Origin: DTFZ01 sp050260375
GTDB lineage: Bacteria; Bacillota; Clostridia; Christensenellales; SZUA-584
NCBI GenBank assembly: GCA_050260375.1
Contig: JBLNCA010000051.1
Location: 1-38,691, forward strand
Direction: 5' to 3'
DNA: 38,691 nucleotides
The notes under the pieces were generated by a model. The model saw nothing but the letters and a program-made list of their open reading frames with translations. It was not told the DNA's origin and made no database searches. The position numbers and the translations under genes were made by a program. Shown here piece by piece: positions 18,051 through 30,556 of this stretch. Position 1 is the first letter of the stretch. Each line of letters starts with the position of its first letter.

Positions 18051-18776
18051 TTAAACGGCAGCGTCATCTCCGTCCTGCGCCAACATGTCTTTCATACTGC
18101 GCATTTGAGACTTGCGCGAAAAAATAAGCCTTGTTACTGCCGAATCGTCCTGCACAACAAACCATCCTAAGTCCCGCATCTTCTTCAATACGGGTATCTC
18201 GAACACGTTGAAGCGCACGCGGCTGCTCTTTGATTTAACATACGCCGCAGACACAGCCTTTCCCAGCCAATATCCCACCAAAGCAACCGCCGCCAGTATC
18301 AACAGCGATACTCCCTGATTGACGCCGCTTCCTACCGACGGAATGGCTAAAACGCCAATCGCAACCGCAAGAAGCGCAAGCGCAACAATCCATTTTATGA
18401 TATCCGAGAGTATAAACGCCCTTCTGCAGTCCCGGCATATCGAAATAGACATCGGCATCAGCGAACCTATCCTGCGCCTTATCTTTTTGCCGAGCCCGAA
18501 AAACATGCCCGTTTCACTTTTGGGTTCGCTGTTTCCAAGGTCGACCAGCGCGTATCTATAGCGCTTGCGGGGATTTTCCCTGCAGAACTGGCACTCGTCG
18601 CCCTGCACCTCGTCTATGTCCGGGGGCAGCAGCGAAATGGTCACTTCAAAATCCGCAAGAGCTTTTTTCCTGTCGTCGTCGCTCTTAGTTCTTGTTATAT
18701 GGCACTCGCTGCAATCCTTGCCGATAAATCTGCAGAGCACGCTGTCGCTGATAACGCAATCAGGATTCTTCGCCAT
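18051..18776 (-). CDS. eight-cysteine two-helix membrane protein, unknown function
   Basis: A 241-residue protein I do not recognise. It has eight cysteines in its first 120 residues: Cys7 and 15, then CxxC pairs at 22/25, 62/65 and 114/117. That is enough for two four-cysteine metal sites. Two membrane helices follow at about 126-146 and 154-174, then a C-terminal basic domain ending in DGDDAAV. It lies 20 bp after rpoC and 76 bp before the L7Ae-like gene, on the operon strand. ATG 18776 has AAGGGGG upstream. It could be a membrane-anchored zinc protein co-transcribed with RNA polymerase. A divergent known family remains possible, as I could not search. Confidence 0.8.
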   Translation of the reverse strand: MAKNPDCVISDSVLCRFIGKDCSECHITRTKSDDDRKKALADFEVTISLLPPDIDEVQGDECQFCRENPRKRYRYALVDLGNSEPKSETGMFFGLGKKIRRRIGSLMPMSISICRDCRRAFILSDIIKWIVALALLAVAIGVLAIPSVGSGVNQGVSLLILAAVALVGYWLGKAVSAAYVKSKSSRVRFNVFEIPVLKKMRDLGWFVVQDDSAVTRLIFSRKSQMRSMKDMLAQDGDDAAV

Positions 18777-18796
18777 AAGCCGCCCCCTTAATTCGT

Positions 18797-21700
18797 CTAA
18801 AGTTCGATGCCCGCATCCGCCAGGCTTGCTTCGCGCTCGCTGTCGTCCGCGCCGTCCGTTTTGGCGGGAATGTCTTCGTTAAGTATATTTTTGATTACGT
18901 CGATGTTCCTGTACCTCTTCATGCCCGTTCCCGCAGGTATCAGCTTGCCTATTATTACGTTCTCCTTAAGCCCCAGGAGCGGGTCGGTCTTGCCCTTTAT
19001 CGCAGCCTCGGTGAGCACCCTCGTCGTCTCCTGGAAAGAAGCCGCCGACAGGAACGAATCGGTCGCAAGCGACGCCTTAGTGATGCCCAGCAGCACGCGC
19101 TTCGCGGTAGCGGGCTTTTTGCCCTGAAGCAGCGCCTTTTCGTTCTCCGAGTCGAAATGATGTATGTCCACCAAAGCTCCCGGCAGCAGGTCGGTATCTC
19201 CCGCATCCTCTATCTTGCACTTCTTGAGCATCTGGCGGATTATGACCTCTATATGCTTGTCGGAGATCTCAACGCCCTGCAGGCGGTAAACCATCTGCAC
19301 TTCCTTCAGCAGGTAAGCCTGTACGCCCTTGGCGCCCTTTATCTTCAGTATGTCGTTGGGGTTTATCGAGCCTTCCGTAAGCTCGTCGCCCGCTTCTATC
19401 TCGTCGCCGTCCTTTACCTTAAGCCTTGAACCGAACGGTATCTGGTATACTTCGGCAACGCCGTCCTCGCCGGTAACGGTGACTTCAAGCTTGCGCTTGT
19501 TGTCGCTCACCGAAACCTTTCCGGCTATCTCCGATATAATAGCGAGGCCTTTTGGTTTTCTCGCCTCAAAAAGCTCCTCTACGCGCGGAAGGCCGTGCGT
19601 TATGTCTTCGCCCGCTACGCCGCCCGTATGGAACGTTCTCATCGTGAGCTGCGTTCCCGGCTCGCCTATCGACTGCGCGGCGATTATGCCCACCGCTTCG
19701 CCTATGCTTACGAGCCTGCCGGACGACATGTCTGCGCCGTAACACTTTGCGCATACGCCGTGCTTCGTCTTGCACGTAAGCACCGAACGTATATATGCGC
19801 CCTTTACGCCCGCTTTTTCCACAAGGCGGCTCAAATCGTATGTAATGAACTCGTTCGCGCGAACCAAAACTTCCTTCGTCTCGGGATGGACTATGTCCGC
19901 CGCCGAGTATCTTCCGACTATCCTGTCCACGAACGGCTCTATTACCTCCTTGCCGTTCATTATGTCTTCGACCCATACGCCGCGCAGCGGGTCGCCCTCT
20001 TTTAAGCAGTCGTACTCGCGCACTATTACGTCCTGGCTGACGTCGACAAGGCGGCGCGTCAGGTATCCGGAGTCCGCCGTTCTCAAGGCCGTGTCGGCAA
20101 GCCCTTTCCTCGCACCGTGCGTCGATATGAAGAACTCAAGAACCGTGAGCCCTTCGCGGAAGTTCGCCCTGATGGGTATCTCGATTATCTCGCCCGACGG
20201 GTCGGCCATCAGGCCGCGCATGCCGGCAAGCTGCCTTATCTGGTTAGTCGAACCTCTGGCGCCCGAGTTCGCCATCATGAACACCGGGTTAAACGGGGAA
20301 AGCCCGGCCATCAGCGCGTCCGTCACCTGGTTCGTCGTATCCGCCCAAACCTTTATGACGTTATCTTTTCTTTCCTTATTGGTTAAAAAGCCCCTCTTGA
20401 ACTTCTTCTCTATTTCGACGACTTTCTCTTCGGCTTTTGCTAAAAGCTCCATCTTCTGCTCGGGTATTACTATATCGCTTACGCTTATCGTAATAGCGCC
20501 CAGCGTCGAATAATGAAAGCCCAGGTGCTTTATCTCGTCGAGCACAGCGGCCGTTTTGGTTTCGCCGTACTTGCGGTAGCAGAAATCGACTATCTTTCCG
20601 AGCTGCCGTTTGCCCACAAGGAAGTCAATTTCGAGCTTAAGCGCATTCTCGGGCTTGCTTCTGTCCACAAAGCCCAAATCCTGCGGAATGGCCTCGTTGA
20701 ATATTATCCTTCCGGGCGTCGTCTTCAATATTTCGCTTCGCTCTGCGCCGTCTATAACTTTAGTGAACTTGACGTTAACCATCGCCTGCAGCGAAATCTG
20801 GCCAGTCTGGTAAGCAATGACGGCTTCCTCGGGGCTCGAGAAATAGCTTCCCTCGCCCTTGGCGCCCGGGCGCTCTATGGTCAGGTAATAGCTGCCTATT
20901 ACCATGTCCTGCGTCGGGCTGACTACCGGCTTGCCGTCCTGCGGCTTTAATATGTTATTTGCGGCCAGCATCAGGAAACGGCACTCGGCCTGCGCCTCCA
21001 CCGAGAGCGGCACGTGCACTGCCATCTGGTCTCCGTCGAAGTCCGCGTTGTAGGCGGTACATACGAGAGGATGAAGTTTTAAAGCCTTGCCTTCCACCAG
21101 CACCGGCTCAAACGCCTGAATCCCCAGGCGATGCAGCGTAGGAGCGCGGTTTAACAGCACCGGGTGGTCTTTTATGACATGCTCCAGCACGCCCCAGACC
21201 TCAGGCCTTACTCTTTCAACCATGCGCTTTGCGCTCTTTATGTTGTGCGCAAGCCCGTCTTCCACGAGCTTTTTCATAACGAACGGCTTAAACAGCTCAA
21301 GCGCCATTTCTTTAGGGAGCCCGCACTGGTACATCTTAAGGTCGGGTCCGACGACTATAACGCTTCTTCCCGAATAGTCGACGCGCTTGCCCAAAAGGTT
21401 CTGGCGGAACCTGCCCTGTTTGCCGCGCAGCATGTCGGAAAGGGATTTCAGCGGCCTGTTGCCGGGTCCGGTAACGGGCCTGCCGCGCCTGCCGTTGTCT
21501 ATAAGAGCATCCACGGCTTCCTGCAGCATGCGCTTCTCGTTTCTTACAATTATGTCGGGCGCGCGCAGCGCAAGCAGCCTGTTAAGCCTGTTGTTCCTGT
21601 TTATCACGCGGCGGTAAAGGTCATTTAAGTCGCTTGTCGCAAACCTTCCGCCGTCAAGCTGCACCATGGGCCGCAGCTCCGGGGGTATTATCGGTATGCA

Positions 21701-22390
21701 GTCGAGTATTATCCATTCCGGCTTGTTGCCCGACTGCCTGAAAGCCTCTATTACTTCCAGCCTCTTTATCGCGCGCACGCGTTTCTGGCCGGAGCACGAA
21801 GCAAGCTCTTTTCTAAGCTCTTTTGCGGTCTTGTCGAGGTCTATGTCGCGTAAGAGGTCCTTTATGCCTTCGGCGCCCATCTTCGCAACAAACGCATCGT
21901 CGCCGTATTTTTCCTGGGCTTCGCGCAGCTCCTTGTCATTTAACAGCTGCTTGTATTCGAGCGGCGTGGATTTCGGGTCGGTCACAACGAACGCCGCGAA
22001 ATAAAGCACCTTTTCAAGGTCGCGAGGCGACATGTCTAATAGCAGCCCCATCCTTGAAGGTATGCCCTTAAAGTACCATATGTGCGAAACGGGAGCGGCC
22101 AGCTCTATATGCCCCATCCTCTCGCGCCGCACTTTAGCGCGCGTTACCTCAACGCCGCATTTGTCGCATATTATTCCCTTGTACCTGACGCGTTTGTACC
22201 TTCCGCAATGGCATTCCCAGTCCTTCGTGGGCCCGAATATCCTCTCGCAGAACAAACCGTCCTTTTCGGGTTTAAGCGTTCGGTAGTTTATCGTCTCAGG
22301 CTTTTTTACCTCGCCCCTCGACCATTTCCTGATCTTTTCGGGAGACGCTAGACCTATCTGTATGGAATCAAAATTGCCAAGTTCGTACAA
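18797..22390 (-). CDS. rpoC: RNA polymerase beta' subunit
   Basis: 1197 residues, normal for Bacillota. Zinc site 1 (CHCGRY...CDKCGVE) is near residue 60-80. The catalytic NADFDGDQMAVH carries the three magnesium-binding aspartates. The second zinc site (CKTKHGVCAKCYG) and the bridge-helix/trigger-loop region are intact. The apparent start is TTG 22390 (MYELGNFDS...), with AGGAG nine bases upstream and no usable ATG. It is separated from rpoB by 86 bp containing a strong palindrome. Confidence 0.98.
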   Translation of the reverse strand: MYELGNFDSIQIGLASPEKIRKWSRGEVKKPETINYRTLKPEKDGLFCERIFGPTKDWECHCGRYKRVRYKGIICDKCGVEVTRAKVRRERMGHIELAAPVSHIWYFKGIPSRMGLLLDMSPRDLEKVLYFAAFVVTDPKSTPLEYKQLLNDKELREAQEKYGDDAFVAKMGAEGIKDLLRDIDLDKTAKELRKELASCSGQKRVRAIKRLEVIEAFRQSGNKPEWIILDCIPIIPPELRPMVQLDGGRFATSDLNDLYRRVINRNNRLNRLLALRAPDIIVRNEKRMLQEAVDALIDNGRRGRPVTGPGNRPLKSLSDMLRGKQGRFRQNLLGKRVDYSGRSVIVVGPDLKMYQCGLPKEMALELFKPFVMKKLVEDGLAHNIKSAKRMVERVRPEVWGVLEHVIKDHPVLLNRAPTLHRLGIQAFEPVLVEGKALKLHPLVCTAYNADFDGDQMAVHVPLSVEAQAECRFLMLAANNILKPQDGKPVVSPTQDMVIGSYYLTIERPGAKGEGSYFSSPEEAVIAYQTGQISLQAMVNVKFTKVIDGAERSEILKTTPGRIIFNEAIPQDLGFVDRSKPENALKLEIDFLVGKRQLGKIVDFCYRKYGETKTAAVLDEIKHLGFHYSTLGAITISVSDIVIPEQKMELLAKAEEKVVEIEKKFKRGFLTNKERKDNVIKVWADTTNQVTDALMAGLSPFNPVFMMANSGARGSTNQIRQLAGMRGLMADPSGEIIEIPIRANFREGLTVLEFFISTHGARKGLADTALRTADSGYLTRRLVDVSQDVIVREYDCLKEGDPLRGVWVEDIMNGKEVIEPFVDRIVGRYSAADIVHPETKEVLVRANEFITYDLSRLVEKAGVKGAYIRSVLTCKTKHGVCAKCYGADMSSGRLVSIGEAVGIIAAQSIGEPGTQLTMRTFHTGGVAGEDITHGLPRVEELFEARKPKGLAIISEIAGKVSVSDNKRKLEVTVTGEDGVAEVYQIPFGSRLKVKDGDEIEAGDELTEGSINPNDILKIKGAKGVQAYLLKEVQMVYRLQGVEISDKHIEVIIRQMLKKCKIEDAGDTDLLPGALVDIHHFDSENEKALLQGKKPATAKRVLLGITKASLATDSFLSAASFQETTRVLTEAAIKGKTDPLLGLKENVIIGKLIPAGTGMKRYRNIDVIKNILNEDIPAKTDGADDSEREASLADAGIEL

Positions 22391-22437
22391 ATATATTCTC
22401 TCCTCTCATACGCTGAAAATCTAAAACTTTAAATTAC

Positions 22438-22470
22438 GCCCCCCAAAAGCCTCGCGGCTTTTTTGGGGGC
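22438..22470. repeat. rpoB-rpoC intercistronic palindrome
   Basis: GCCCCCCAAAAGCC and GGCTTTTTTGGGGGC (plus-strand orientation) make a nearly perfect hairpin just after the rpoB stop. No T-tract follows on the minus strand, which suits a processing or stability element between rpoB and rpoC. It closely resembles the palindrome at 30457-30484. Confidence 0.6.
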
Positions 22471-22476
22471 TACGCA

Positions 22477-26400
<3,924 letters not shown>

Positions 26401-26574
26401 ATGCTTAAAACCACACTCCTGTAATGATAAAAAATGATTCGATATGTTACAACAGAGGCACTCGCTAATTATTCCCAATACTCGGAAATAATATACAAGG
26501 TCAGTGAACTGGCGCCCAGAAACCTTATCGGTATTAGATTTACCCCTATTTTGTGCACGTTAATGCAATATAAC

Positions 26575-26603
26575 ATATTACTATAATCAATATCCAGTGT
26601 CAA
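26575..26603 (-). promoter_or_regulatory. rpoB proximal promoter
   Basis: Minus-strand TTGACA (26603-26598), 17 bases, TAATAT (26580-26575), about 175 bp before the rpoB ATG. It has the same elements and spacing as the glmU promoter. The leader between it and rpoB shows no ORF or riboswitch I recognise. Confidence 0.55.
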
Positions 26604-26676
26604 CAGAAAATTAACGAGAATTGTTACTTTTTTGTAAAGAGTTTTTAATAACATTTATGGACCCTCAAGGCAAAAT

Positions 26677-26705
26677 ATTATACCAGTCTGCAAAGATAAA
26701 ATCAA
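26677..26705 (-). promoter_or_regulatory. rpoB distal promoter
   Basis: Minus-strand TTGATT (26705-26700), 17 bases, TATAAT (26682-26677), upstream of the proximal rpoB promoter. Together with the alaS promoter on the other strand, these are the contents I can identify in the 478-bp rpoB-alaS spacer (26401-26878). Confidence 0.5.
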
Positions 26706-26785
26706 TAGCAAGGGCGCACATATTTTAAAAGTCTTTTGAAACTTTTACCGGGGGGTAAGCAAGCCGCCAATAAGTATGCGGCTGA

Positions 26786-26815
26786 TTGACTTGCTTTATT
26801 ATAATAATGTATAAT
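26786..26815 (+). promoter_or_regulatory. alaS promoter, overlapped by inverted repeats
   Basis: TTGACT (26786-26791), 18 bases, TATAAT (26810-26815). The -35 lies within a nested inverted repeat: outer arms AAGCAAG/CTTGCTT and inner arms CCGC/GCGG, about 26757-26797. This could be an operator or cruciform. The leader to the start codon is only about 60 bases, so there is no room for a T-box. Confidence 0.6.
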
Positions 26816-26878
26816 CGTTTCGATTATAAAACGCAAAAACCGCAAGGCTAATCATAAAACACCAAGGAGAGATAAACT

Positions 26879-28672
26879 TTGAAAGAACTTAAGAGCGCCG
26901 AGCTGCGCAGCATGTATCTTGAATTCTTTAAATCTAAGGGGCATAAGGTAATACCGTCCGCGTCGCTAATACCCGAAAACGACCCTACCGTGCTTTTTAC
27001 CACCGCGGGGATGCACCCGCTTGTGCCATACCTTTTGGGAGCGAAGCACCCTGAAGGCAAGCGGCTGACCGACGTGCAGAAGTGCGTGCGCACAGGCGAT
27101 ATAGATTCCGTGGGCGACTCGTCGCACCTTACGTTTTTTGAGATGCTGGGCAACTGGTCGCTGGGCGATTACTTCAAAAAAGAAGCGATAGAGTTTAGCT
27201 TCGAGTTCCTGACGTCGGAAAAATGGCTGGGTATTGACAAGTCAAGGCTCTACTTCACCTGCTTCGCGGGCGACGCCGACGCGCCCAAGGATACCGAGTC
27301 GGCGGAAATATGGAAGAGCCTCGGAGTCGAAGAAAGCCACATATTCTTTTTGGGCAAGGAGCACAACTGGTGGGGCCCGGCAGGCCTGACCGGACCGTGC
27401 GGCCCCGATACCGAGATGTTCATAGACAAAGGATTGCCCAAGTGCTGCGACGAATGCAGCCCTGCCTGCTCGTGCGGAAAGTATCTCGAGATATGGAACG
27501 ACGTTTTCATGCAGTACAACAAGACGGCAAACGGTACGTTCGAGCCGCTTGCCCAGAAAAACGTTGACACCGGCATGGGGCTCGACCGCACGATAGCCGT
27601 GCTTCAGAATAAAACGTCGGTATACGACACCGACCTGTTCGTGGACGTGCTCGCAAGGATAGCGAAGCTTTCGGGCAAGGGCTATCGCGACGACTTTGAA
27701 ACGACAAAGGCGTTTCGCATAATAGCCGACCATGTGCGCACCGCCGTGTTCATACTGGGCGACGAGAAGGGCGTCACGCCGTCCAACGTCGACCAGGGCT
27801 ACGTGCTGCGCCGCCTTATACGCCGCGCCGTACGCTACGCGCTGCGCCTGAGTATACCCGACCTGTCGCTTCAGTATATAGCAAAGGTTATAGTAGACCA
27901 GTACAAAGATACATATCCCGAGCTGGGCCGCAACGAGAAGCACATAATAACCGAGCTTAACCTCGAGGAGGAGCGTTTCCAGCGCACCATCCGCCAGGGC
28001 CTTAAGGAGTTCGAAAAGCTGAAAAACCGGCTTTCGGGGAAGATAATTTCCGGCCAGGACGCGTTCCATCTGTACGATACGTTCGGCTTCCCGCTGGAGT
28101 TTACGCTCGAGCTTGCTCATGAAAATGGGTTCGAAGTCGATACAAAAGGCTTCGACGAAGCCTTTAAAAAGCATCAGGAAATCTCGGGCGCGGGCGCCGA
28201 GCAGCGCTTTAAGGGCGGCCTTGCCGACACGGGCGAGGCAACAGCCAAGCTGCACACCGCTACGCACCTGCTGCACGCCGCGCTGCGCAAGGTGCTGGGA
28301 AGCGAAGTCGCGCAGAAAGGCAGCAACATAACCGCCGAGCGACTGCGTTTCGACTTCTCGTTCCCGCGCAAGGTCGAAGAGCACGAATTAAAAGAGGTAG
28401 AGCGCCTTGTTAACGAAGCGATAGACGCTAAGGTTGATATCACCTGCGTGGAAATGAGCGTAGAAGACGCAAAGAACAGGGGCGCGATAGGCCTGTTTGA
28501 GTCGAAGTACGGCAACCTCGTAAAGGTTTATACTATGGGCGGCTTCTCCAAGGAGATATGCGGAGGCCCGCATGCCAACAATACCGGCGAGCTTGGGCGC
28601 TTCAAGATACAGAAGGAGCAGTCGTCTTCCGCGGGCGTGCGCCGCATCAAAGCCGTGCTGCTGGATGAATAA
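26879..28672 (+). CDS. alaS: alanyl-tRNA synthetase lacking C-Ala domain
   Basis: Charges tRNA-Ala. It has 597 residues, against about 870 for typical bacterial AlaRS. The class II catalytic core is complete (GMHPLVPYLLG, FFEMLGNWSLGDYF), with a cysteine-rich insert near residue 190 (CCDECSPACSCG). The tRNA-recognition region and the editing domain follow, with its metal ligands HTATH and CGGPH. The protein stops right after GVRRIKAV, where others continue into a coiled coil and the DHHA1/C-Ala domain. No remnant of that domain follows the TAA in the 105-bp spacer, so this looks like a compact form, not a truncation. The start is TTG 26879 with AAGGAG about nine bases upstream. Confidence 0.95.
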   Translation: MKELKSAELRSMYLEFFKSKGHKVIPSASLIPENDPTVLFTTAGMHPLVPYLLGAKHPEGKRLTDVQKCVRTGDIDSVGDSSHLTFFEMLGNWSLGDYFKKEAIEFSFEFLTSEKWLGIDKSRLYFTCFAGDADAPKDTESAEIWKSLGVEESHIFFLGKEHNWWGPAGLTGPCGPDTEMFIDKGLPKCCDECSPACSCGKYLEIWNDVFMQYNKTANGTFEPLAQKNVDTGMGLDRTIAVLQNKTSVYDTDLFVDVLARIAKLSGKGYRDDFETTKAFRIIADHVRTAVFILGDEKGVTPSNVDQGYVLRRLIRRAVRYALRLSIPDLSLQYIAKVIVDQYKDTYPELGRNEKHIITELNLEEERFQRTIRQGLKEFEKLKNRLSGKIISGQDAFHLYDTFGFPLEFTLELAHENGFEVDTKGFDEAFKKHQEISGAGAEQRFKGGLADTGEATAKLHTATHLLHAALRKVLGSEVAQKGSNITAERLRFDFSFPRKVEEHELKEVERLVNEAIDAKVDITCVEMSVEDAKNRGAIGLFESKYGNLVKVYTMGGFSKEICGGPHANNTGELGRFKIQKEQSSSAGVRRIKAVLLDE

Positions 28673-28720
28673 ATAGCCTCGCTTGGCTAAGGGCCGCCTT
28701 GGGCGGCAAACGGACAGACA

Positions 28721-28758
28721 AAAAAAGGCATGTGCTGCTATTGCGGCCATGTCTTTTA
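28721..28758. terminator. bidirectional terminator between alaS and gntR
   Basis: AAAAGGCATG(T)GCTGC, a TATT loop, GCGGC and CATGTCTTTT form a long hairpin with two wobble pairs. It has TTTTATATTT on the plus side and seven T on the minus side, so it can end both convergent transcripts. A smaller GCCGCC/GGCGGC hairpin precedes it at about 28693-28707. Confidence 0.8.
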
Positions 28759-28777
28759 TATTTCGGTAGGTTCTTTG

Positions 28778-29485
28778 TTACTGCGTCGTTATCCTGAAGT
28801 TCACTTCATACATGTCCGCCCGGTATATTGCTTTCTCGTAATACAGCGTTATGCCGCTCACAGAATAATAAAGGCTGTCTATCTTGAGTACCGGCGTGTT
28901 ACGCGATATATTGAGGTATTCCTGCTGCTTTGACGTCGGGTGATGCGTCGACACCGAGCAGTCCGCGCTGCCCACCCTGTGCCCGAACGTCTTGTTTATT
29001 ATGGTGTAAAGCGACGACTGCAGGTCTTTTTTGACCAGCCCCGGGCATATTTGGAATGGTATGAACACTTCCTCCACCGCTACAGGCACGGTGTCCGCAA
29101 GCCGTACGCGCAGCGCCCTGTATACGTCCGAGTCCTTTATCATCAGCTTGGCGGCAATGTCTTCGGGCGGTTTTATCACCGCAAACTCTATTACCTTGGT
29201 GCTGGGAGTAAAGCCCATTTCACGCACAGTCTCGGAAAAGCTCGATATGTTTCTCTGCTGCATTTTGCGCGCTGAAACGAAAGTCCCTCGCCCCTGTTCG
29301 CGATACAATATCCCCGCATTAACGAGGTCGGTAAGCGCCTGGCGCACAGTCATCCTTGAAAGTCCGTGCATAGCCGCAAGAGCGCGCTCGGAGGGCAGCA
29401 CGTCTCCGGGCACGAGCGATCCCGACTCAATGTCCTTCAATATCTTCTTCTTTAATTTAAAATAAGTCGGCACCTTCTCTTTCAT
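28778..29485 (-). CDS. GntR/HutC-family transcriptional regulator
   Basis: A 235-residue repressor type. The N-terminal winged helix-turn-helix (about 5-70) has LPSERALAAMHGLSRMTVR and the wing GILYREQGRGTFV. The C-terminal UTRA ligand-binding domain (about 90-235) contains RALRVRLADTVPVAVEEVFIP and ends in a DMYEVNFRI-type strand. NagR/DasR-like members bind sugar phosphates, but the effector here cannot be read from sequence. It is divergent from the LysM-CAP gene, with short palindromes in the shared spacer that may be its operator. ATG 29485 has AAAGGG nine bases upstream. Confidence 0.9.
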   Translation of the reverse strand: MKEKVPTYFKLKKKILKDIESGSLVPGDVLPSERALAAMHGLSRMTVRQALTDLVNAGILYREQGRGTFVSARKMQQRNISSFSETVREMGFTPSTKVIEFAVIKPPEDIAAKLMIKDSDVYRALRVRLADTVPVAVEEVFIPFQICPGLVKKDLQSSLYTIINKTFGHRVGSADCSVSTHHPTSKQQEYLNISRNTPVLKIDSLYYSVSGITLYYEKAIYRADMYEVNFRITTQ

Positions 29486-29502
29486 ATACTTTTTCCCTTT
29501 AT

Positions 29503-29515
29503 TAGTATATTACTA
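29503..29515. promoter_or_regulatory. candidate GntR operator
   Basis: TAGTATATTACTA, perfect 5-bp arms around TAT, lies 17 bases upstream of the gntR start. A related TAGTACTA is at 29579-29586, on the LysM-CAP side of the same spacer. Two sites with the same half-element would fit shared control of the divergent genes. AT-richness makes chance possible. Confidence 0.3.
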
Positions 29516-29594
29516 TACATCGACTTTAACAGGCTGAGATATTTTTGTAAATAATATTTTTTGTTTTACGCAAAATAATAGTACTAATTTATCG

Positions 29595-29624
29595 AAAGGA
29601 GCAGAAAAAAGTCTTTTTTCTACT
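29595..29624 (+). promoter_or_regulatory. ribosome binding site separated from start by a hairpin
   Basis: AAAGGAG (29595-29601) is 29 bases before the ATG at 29631. Between them AGAAAAAA (29603-29610) and TTTTTTCT (29614-29621) form an 8-bp stem with loop GTC. If folded, the hairpin brings the site to about 10 bases from that ATG, or 4 from GTG 29625. Translation may depend on the fold. Confidence 0.5.
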
Positions 29625-30443
29625 GTGAATATGAAAAAAATACGATTGCATCAAAAAACAGGCTTTTTAGGATCACGGGTACTCAGGACTGTACTTCTTG
29701 TACTGGCGCTGTGCGTACTGATGACGTCCGTAAGCTTTGCGGCGGACCAGGTATACACTGTCAGGCCAGGGGACACGTTATCCAAAATAGCGGGCTACTA
29801 CAGCGTAACCATATCGCAGCTTCTCGCGGCCAATCCTGCGATAAAGAACCCGGCGCTTATTTACGTTGGACAGAAAATAACGATACCGTCCTCAAAATTC
29901 GTCGAGTACACAGTAAAACGCGGCGATACGTTCTACGGCATAGCCGCAAAGTATCAGATATCAGTGGCCGAACTTAAGAAAGCAAACCCCAATATCACGA
30001 ATATATCGATGATATATGTCGGCCAGAAGATACTTATTCCCGACACCAACACCTTAGCGTCCTACGAGCAGCAGGTGATAGACCTCGTAAACAGGGAGCG
30101 CTCATACAGGGGCTTAGGGCTATTGAAGTACGACAGCCAGCTTGGCTATGTGGCGCGTGTAAAGAGCCAGGACATGGTAGACAATAGATACTTCTCGCAC
30201 ACATCGCCCACGTACGGCTCACCGTTCCAGATGATGGAGAGATTTGGGCTGCGCTTCAGCGCTGCGGGCGAGAATATAGCATACGGCCAAAGGACTGCGC
30301 AGGAAGTGATGAACTCGTGGATGAATTCCGCAGGCCACAGGGCGAACATACTGTCCGCGTCATACACGCACATAGGCGTGGGCGTCGCCAAAGCCTCGAA
30401 CGGCACGCTTTACTGGACGCAGGAATTCGCAAAACTATATTAA
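29625..30443 (+). CDS. secreted LysM-LysM-CAP protein
   Basis: A 272-residue secreted, wall-associated protein. A basic N-terminus and hydrophobic segment (about 20-40, ending SFAADQ) make a signal peptide. LysM 1 (about 43-87, YTVRPGDTLSKIAGYY) and LysM 2 (about 92-137, YTVKRGDTFYGIAAKY) bind peptidoglycan. The CAP/SCP-like domain fills about 145-272, with HTSPTYGSPFQMM, GENIAYG and the C-terminal GHRANIL. The design resembles the YkwD and SafA-type proteins of spore-formers; a role in spore coat or wall is inference. The start may be GTG 29625 or ATG 29631, which differ by two residues. A strong terminator follows at 30500. Confidence 0.9.
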   Translation: MNMKKIRLHQKTGFLGSRVLRTVLLVLALCVLMTSVSFAADQVYTVRPGDTLSKIAGYYSVTISQLLAANPAIKNPALIYVGQKITIPSSKFVEYTVKRGDTFYGIAAKYQISVAELKKANPNITNISMIYVGQKILIPDTNTLASYEQQVIDLVNRERSYRGLGLLKYDSQLGYVARVKSQDMVDNRYFSHTSPTYGSPFQMMERFGLRFSAAGENIAYGQRTAQEVMNSWMNSAGHRANILSASYTHIGVGVAKASNGTLYWTQEFAKLY

Positions 30444-30456
30444 ACCGAAATTTACA

Positions 30457-30484
30457 CCCCAAAAAGCCTCACGTCTTTTTGGGG
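30457..30484. repeat. palindrome after LysM-CAP gene
   Basis: CCCCAAAAAG, loop CCTCACGT, CTTTTTGGGG: a perfect 10-bp stem 13 bases after the stop. There is no T-tract, so termination is probably done by the next hairpin. It closely matches the rpoB-rpoC palindrome, including the GCCTCRCG centre. Confidence 0.6.
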
Positions 30485-30499
30485 ACCCCGTATTGCAAA

Positions 30500-30528
30500 G
30501 AGAGGGCGCTTTAGCGCCCTCTTGTTTT
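30500..30528 (+). terminator. terminator after LysM-CAP, convergent with AEC gene
   Basis: GAGGGCGC, loop TTTA, GCGCCCTC, then TTGTTTTT: a perfect GC-rich stem with T-run on the plus strand. The minus side has only TCTCTTT, so it is a weaker terminator for the AEC-family transporter gene ending at 30557. Confidence 0.85.
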
Positions 30529-30556
30529 TCTTATGGTTATAGCAGTTGTTTTATGC

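Noticed and set aside
26401..26478. Longer RpoB start at 26478
   Set aside because: The extra residues (MGIISECLCC...) do not resemble RpoB. MAHEVRIDS is a better start, though its ribosome binding site is somewhat far.
26816..26878. T-box leader for alaS
   Set aside because: The leader after the promoter is only about 60 bases and has no AGGGTGG-type T-box sequence or antiterminator.
27242..28384. 380-codon open frame antisense to alaS
   Set aside because: It mirrors the alaS codons, has no ribosome binding site and shows no recognisable domain.
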